Position numbers and translations under genes: made by a program
Origin: JBCBST01 sp039819115
GTDB taxonomy: Bacteria > Bacteroidota > Rhodothermia > Balneolales > Balneolaceae
DNA: 17,910 bases
Direction: 5' to 3'
Assembly (NCBI GenBank): GCA_039819115.1
Contig: JBCBST010000062.1
Location: 1-17,910, forward strand
Shown: in pieces, positions 14,540-17,910 of the stretch
Position numbering within the stretch: position 1 is the first letter of the stretch
How the letters are laid out: every line of letters begins with the position of its first letter
Notes under the pieces: model-generated
What the model saw: only the letters and a program-made list of their open reading frames with translations
What the model was told of the DNA's origin: nothing
The model's database searches: none

Positions 14540-17044
14540 ATGATCCGTCTAACCATTCTGCCACTTTTGGCTTTTTTATTGACTTGTTCTCTCTATGCTC
14601 AAATCACATCACCCGCTCAGTATTTGGGATATGAATTGGGTGAACAATGGACACCACATCATAAAGTGACCGGTTATTTCCAGCAGGTAGCTGAAGAAAG
14701 CAACTTGGTGAGCGTACAATCTTACGGTACCACCTATGAAGGACGGGAGCTTATGCTGGCTTTCGTTACATCTCAGGCGAATCAGGCAAAGCTGGAAACC
14801 ATTCGCACCGATAATTTGAAGAGAACCGGTTTTTTGGAAGGGGAAACCTCCGGTGAAAACATACCCCTGGTCTGGCTGAGTTATAATGTGCATGGGAATG
14901 AGGCTTCAGCTACTGAGGCCGCTATAAATACGTTACATCAGCTTGTAGCGGAGCGATCGACCTGGCTGGACCATGTAGTAGTGATCCTGGACCCGACACT
15001 TAACCCGGACGGACGCGATCGCTATGTAAACTGGAATCGTTCAGTAACGGGTGCCCAACCTAATGTTCATCCCGAATCGAGGGAACACAACGAACCCTGG
15101 CCAGGTGGACGGGTAAACCATTACTACTTTGACCTGAACCGTGACTGGGCCTGGCAAACGCAAACCGAAAGCCAGCAACGCGTTCAGGAGTACCTGAACT
15201 GGATGCCTCATGTTCATGTGGATTTTCATGAACAGGGATATAACTCACCCTACTATTTTGCCCCTGCGGCGGAACCTTTTCATACTGTAATTACCGAATG
15301 GCAGCGGGAGTTTCAAACGATAATCGGACGTAACAATGCCCGTTACTTTGATGAAGAGGGTTGGCTGTATTTTACCCGGGAAGTATTTGATCTATTCTAC
15401 CCAAGTTATGGAGATACCTGGCCCACATTTAACGGTGCGATTGGCATGACTTACGAACAGGCCGGGCATAGCCGTGCGGGATTGGGCATCATTACCTCAG
15501 AGGGAGATACGCTTACGCTGAACGACCGCTTAACTCATCACACCACAACGGGGTTGTCAACGGTGGAGATGACCGTACAAAACCGTGAACGTGTGCTGGA
15601 AGAATTTGAAGCCTATTTTCAGAATACCATCCAGGATGGATCGGGAAACTATGCTACTTATGTAGTGAAACGCTCTAACAACCCCGATAAAGTAGCCCGT
15701 TTGTTACGGTACCTGGTTGATCAGAACATCACCTTTTCGGCGGCTACTTCATCTTCCCAGCAGAATGGGTTTGATTATAGTACAGGCAGAGAAGGCCGGG
15801 TACGTATTGAAGAGGGTGATTATCTGATATCTACTCATCAACCCCAGGGGAATTTGGTGCGGGTATTGTTTGAGCCCGATCCCGAACTGGTCGATTCCCT
15901 GACCTACGATATTACAGCATGGGAAGCTCATTACGCCTACGGGTTGGAAGGATACGCGTTAACATCTAAGCTGGAAGGTGGGGCTATTGAACCCCTTTCT
16001 GAAGAATATGGAACGGAATTAGGTCAACGTCCTTATGCCTATCTGGCCAAATGGAATGCAATAGAAGACGCTCAGTTTTTAGGGCAGTTATTGCAACAAA
16101 AGGTGAAGGTGCGCTATGCAGAGCGCGCATTTACCATGAATGGAAAGGCGTATGATGCGGGAACACTGATTATTACCCGAACAGGAAATGAGCAAATGGG
16201 CGCCCGTTTTGATGAAGTGGTGAAGCTGACTGCCGATCTGTTCAATCGAACCCTGGATGCGGTTGAAACCGGGTTTGTTGATACAGGCAAAGATTTTGGG
16301 TCGTCGTATGTGCGCTATATCAAAGCCCCGAAGGTTGCTCTTATTGCCGGTGAAGGCACCAGTGGTAATATGGTGGGCCATGTGTGGCACTATTTTGATC
16401 AGCAGCTGGGCTATCCGGTGACTCTGGTTAACAGAGATGATCTATCCTACTTTCCATGGCAAAACTACGATGTAGTAGTGATGCCGTCGGGTTCTTACAG
16501 CTCGGTGCTTGGAAAATCAGCATTGGATGATGTTAAAAGCTGGATACGGGATGGCGGAACACTGATTGCGCTGGAAGGAGCAAACCGGTTCCTGGCCGGA
16601 AAAGACGGATTTAGCCTGAAGAGAAAATCAGCGGACCGGGGCGAAGACGAGGATGACCCGGAAGCACGGCTCAGAACCTATGAGGCATCAGATCGGGAAT
16701 CGATGAGAAATCTGAATGCCGGTTCGATCTATCAGGTCAAACTCGATAAAACCCACCCGCTGGCGTTTGGATACGGAGATTCTTATTTCTCGCTAAAATT
16801 GGGCTCAACGGCTTATGAGTATCTGGAAAATGGGTGGAATGTTGGGGCAACAACTTCCGGTACACCGCGGAGTGGGTTCGTGGGTAGTGCAGCACAAGAC
16901 CGGATTGAGCATTCGCTCAGCTTTGGTGTTCAAAACCTGGGTGCCGGCGAAGTTATTTACCTGGTTGACAACCCACTGTTTCGTGGGTTCTGGCATAATG
17001 GTAAGCTCCTGGTGGCCAATGCCCTGTTTTTTGTAGGTAACTGA
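14540..17044 (+). CDS. Secreted M14-family zinc carboxypeptidase with C-terminal amidotransferase-like domain
   Basis: This is an 834-residue exported metallopeptidase. The signal peptide ends near SLYAQ (17-21). The M14 catalytic domain spans about 40-350. The zinc ligands are visible in HGNEAS (H118, E121) and VDFHEQG (H230). NPDGRD (155-160) and DLNRDW (198-203) supply the family's substrate-binding residues, and GMTYEQAG (302-309) holds the likely catalytic Glu306. All key residues are present, so it should be active. From about 595 a second domain begins, PKVALIAGEGTSGNMVGHVW, leading to YDVVVMPSGSY; this resembles the class-I glutamine-amidotransferase-like domain attached to some bacterial M14 enzymes, without an obvious nucleophile Cys. 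The protein lacks a sorting domain at the C-terminus. The ATG at 14540 gives a perfect signal peptide. It is divergent from the receptor-phytase operon, with 193 bp between. Confidence 0.92.
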   Translation: MIRLTILPLLAFLLTCSLYAQITSPAQYLGYELGEQWTPHHKVTGYFQQVAEESNLVSVQSYGTTYEGRELMLAFVTSQANQAKLETIRTDNLKRTGFLEGETSGENIPLVWLSYNVHGNEASATEAAINTLHQLVAERSTWLDHVVVILDPTLNPDGRDRYVNWNRSVTGAQPNVHPESREHNEPWPGGRVNHYYFDLNRDWAWQTQTESQQRVQEYLNWMPHVHVDFHEQGYNSPYYFAPAAEPFHTVITEWQREFQTIIGRNNARYFDEEGWLYFTREVFDLFYPSYGDTWPTFNGAIGMTYEQAGHSRAGLGIITSEGDTLTLNDRLTHHTTTGLSTVEMTVQNRERVLEEFEAYFQNTIQDGSGNYATYVVKRSNNPDKVARLLRYLVDQNITFSAATSSSQQNGFDYSTGREGRVRIEEGDYLISTHQPQGNLVRVLFEPDPELVDSLTYDITAWEAHYAYGLEGYALTSKLEGGAIEPLSEEYGTELGQRPYAYLAKWNAIEDAQFLGQLLQQKVKVRYAERAFTMNGKAYDAGTLIITRTGNEQMGARFDEVVKLTADLFNRTLDAVETGFVDTGKDFGSSYVRYIKAPKVALIAGEGTSGNMVGHVWHYFDQQLGYPVTLVNRDDLSYFPWQNYDVVVMPSGSYSSVLGKSALDDVKSWIRDGGTLIALEGANRFLAGKDGFSLKRKSADRGEDEDDPEARLRTYEASDRESMRNLNAGSIYQVKLDKTHPLAFGYGDSYFSLKLGSTAYEYLENGWNVGATTSGTPRSGFVGSAAQDRIEHSLSFGVQNLGAGEVIYLVDNPLFRGFWHNGKLLVANALFFVGN

Positions 17045-17080
17045 TGGTCTGGTCATTCATATAGAACCAGCAGTTTGTAT

Positions 17081-17910
17081 TCACTCTCCCCGGAACAGTT
17101 CAAAGGTCATCCACCAAAGGATGGCTGAAGCGTGGTGGGTTTCCTGTCGACGGATATACCCATCCACCCAACCCGTGATACGTTCATGATTGTAGCCCTC
17201 GAATGACCGGAACGAAGAGGAATGTACCTGATCCTGTATCCATGGCATACAGGAGTCCAGGAGTCGGTGCTCGATGGTTGAAGTGAATCCCTCAGGCTTC
17301 CGGATGGCACGATAGATGCGGGATTGTATGTCGTTCATCCAAAAAGGGTATGGGTTATGATCTTTGATCAGGGGGACTCGGGATAGCTGAGGATGGGAGT
17401 GCTTGAGCCAGGTCTTGATCCATCGGGCATGGCGTCGTTGCTTCAAAGGAAGGTTCAGCAGAGCCTTCACAACTTCCGGTTGTATGAGAGGCATCAAAGT
17501 ACGCAAAATACCGTCAGCGCGACTTTGTTCCGCAAAAGCGGTGTTTGGTACACGGGTGCGCAGGCTGAACAAATCGAGCCAATGTTCCAGGCCGGTTTCA
17601 GCTACGGGCGGCATGGCACCCAATGAACGATGTAACTCTTCCTGTAACCCCTTGCGCATCATTGCATCTACATCGTTCGTGAAAAGCGAAGGGCGCTCCA
17701 GGATGAAGAAGGGTAACAAAGCATCCCAGTTTCTATCCCGGATGGATGATGCAGCGATATATCTCAGTCGTGTTAAATAGCGCCTTCGTGCCAGTTCTCC
17801 CAACCCGCCGTCTAAAACGGTGACTCCTTTTTTTCCAAGTACATGATAATCGGATAATGAGTGTACCGCATCTACCCGCTGGGTGAGTAGCGTTTGTTTG
17901 GCAAAGTCCT
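17081..17910 (-). CDS. C-terminal part of an asparagine-synthase-like protein, 5' end outside the window
   Basis: The frame is open from the right edge to the stop at 17081, about 276 codons; a TTG at 17803 is only an internal Leu codon, so the gene truly enters from outside. The visible part starts near DFAKQTLLTQRVDAVHSLSD, then VTVLDGGLGELARRRYLTR, which resembles the glycine-rich loop that follows the ATP site in asparagine-synthase-like domains. Further on come LMPLIQPEVVKALLNLPLKQRRHARWIKTWLK and RVPLIKDHNPYPFW, resembling the helical C-terminal end of that fold. The synthase P-loop would lie upstream of the window, so activity cannot be judged. The charged, Trp-rich C-terminus (about the last 60 residues) is not recognisable. 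Many members of this group act on peptides or surface glycans rather than making asparagine. It is convergent with the M14 peptidase gene, 36 bp apart. Confidence 0.5.
   Translation of the reverse strand, partial: DFAKQTLLTQRVDAVHSLSDYHVLGKKGVTVLDGGLGELARRRYLTRLRYIAASSIRDRNWDALLPFFILERPSLFTNDVDAMMRKGLQEELHRSLGAMPPVAETGLEHWLDLFSLRTRVPNTAFAEQSRADGILRTLMPLIQPEVVKALLNLPLKQRRHARWIKTWLKHSHPQLSRVPLIKDHNPYPFWMNDIQSRIYRAIRKPEGFTSTIEHRLLDSCMPWIQDQVHSSSFRSFEGYNHERITGWVDGYIRRQETHHASAILWWMTFELFRGE

Noticed and set aside
1..17910. tRNA, rRNA, CRISPR arrays, insertion sequences, attachment sites
   Set aside because: Reading both strands showed no cloverleaf-like sequence, regular spacer array, transposase or integrase coding sequence, or terminal repeats.

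Overview
The window looks like a chromosomal segment from a Bacteroidota/Balneolota-type Gram-negative bacterium. The evidence is a long TonB-dependent receptor with an N-terminal carboxypeptidase-regulatory-like domain, a membrane-anchored LytTR regulator, an M14 peptidase with a C-terminal amidotransferase-like domain, several lipoproteins, and mostly weak or absent Shine-Dalgarno sites with several TTG/GTG starts. Balneolales (Gracilimonas/Balneola-like) is my best guess, but it is an inference from protein style and not a database result. I see no rRNA, tRNA, CRISPR array, insertion sequence or integrase.

Layout. Positions 1-1215 (minus strand) hold the possible start of a gene leaving the left edge, a secreted His/Cys-rich small protein, and a DUF2306-like membrane protein. 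Positions 1348-2544 (minus) hold a membrane-anchored LytTR regulator directly behind methylmalonyl-CoA epimerase. Four GGGAYG repeats phased at 20-21 bp lie between the regulator and the DUF2306 gene. Positions 2613-4625 (plus) hold a cyclophilin-type lipoprotein and an AI-2E-family permease. Positions 4678-5478 hold two small divergent DNA-binding proteins, one XRE-like with a helical tail and one LexA-like winged helix without a peptidase. A perfect 15-bp palindrome sits just upstream of the second. Positions 5535-9867 (minus) hold a terminator, a compact plug-plus-barrel outer-membrane protein, a small barrel gene whose signal peptide region is broken, and PolX. Positions 9959-10497 (plus) hold a SnoaL-like lipoprotein and a strong hairpin. 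Positions 10500-14346 (minus) hold a TonB-dependent receptor followed 4 bp later by a beta-propeller phytase lipoprotein. Positions 14540-17044 (plus) hold a secreted M14 metallopeptidase. Positions 17081-17910 (minus) hold the C-terminal part of an asparagine-synthase-like protein entering from the right edge.

How the genes work together. The clearest functional unit is receptor plus phytase, which points to release of phosphate from phytate at the cell surface and uptake of phytate or its products. The divergent M14 peptidase is another nutrient-scavenging exoenzyme. The LytTR gene, its repeat array and the DUF2306 gene form a plausible local regulatory circuit. The XRE/LexA-like pair resembles a stand-alone two-regulator switch with no phage genes beside it. 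The least explained unit is the outer-membrane pair at 5579-8063, where the upstream small barrel overlaps the downstream receptor-like gene by ATGA but has lost a usable start. No intact stretch longer than 300 bp lacks a gene once the broken gene at 7492-8063 is counted.
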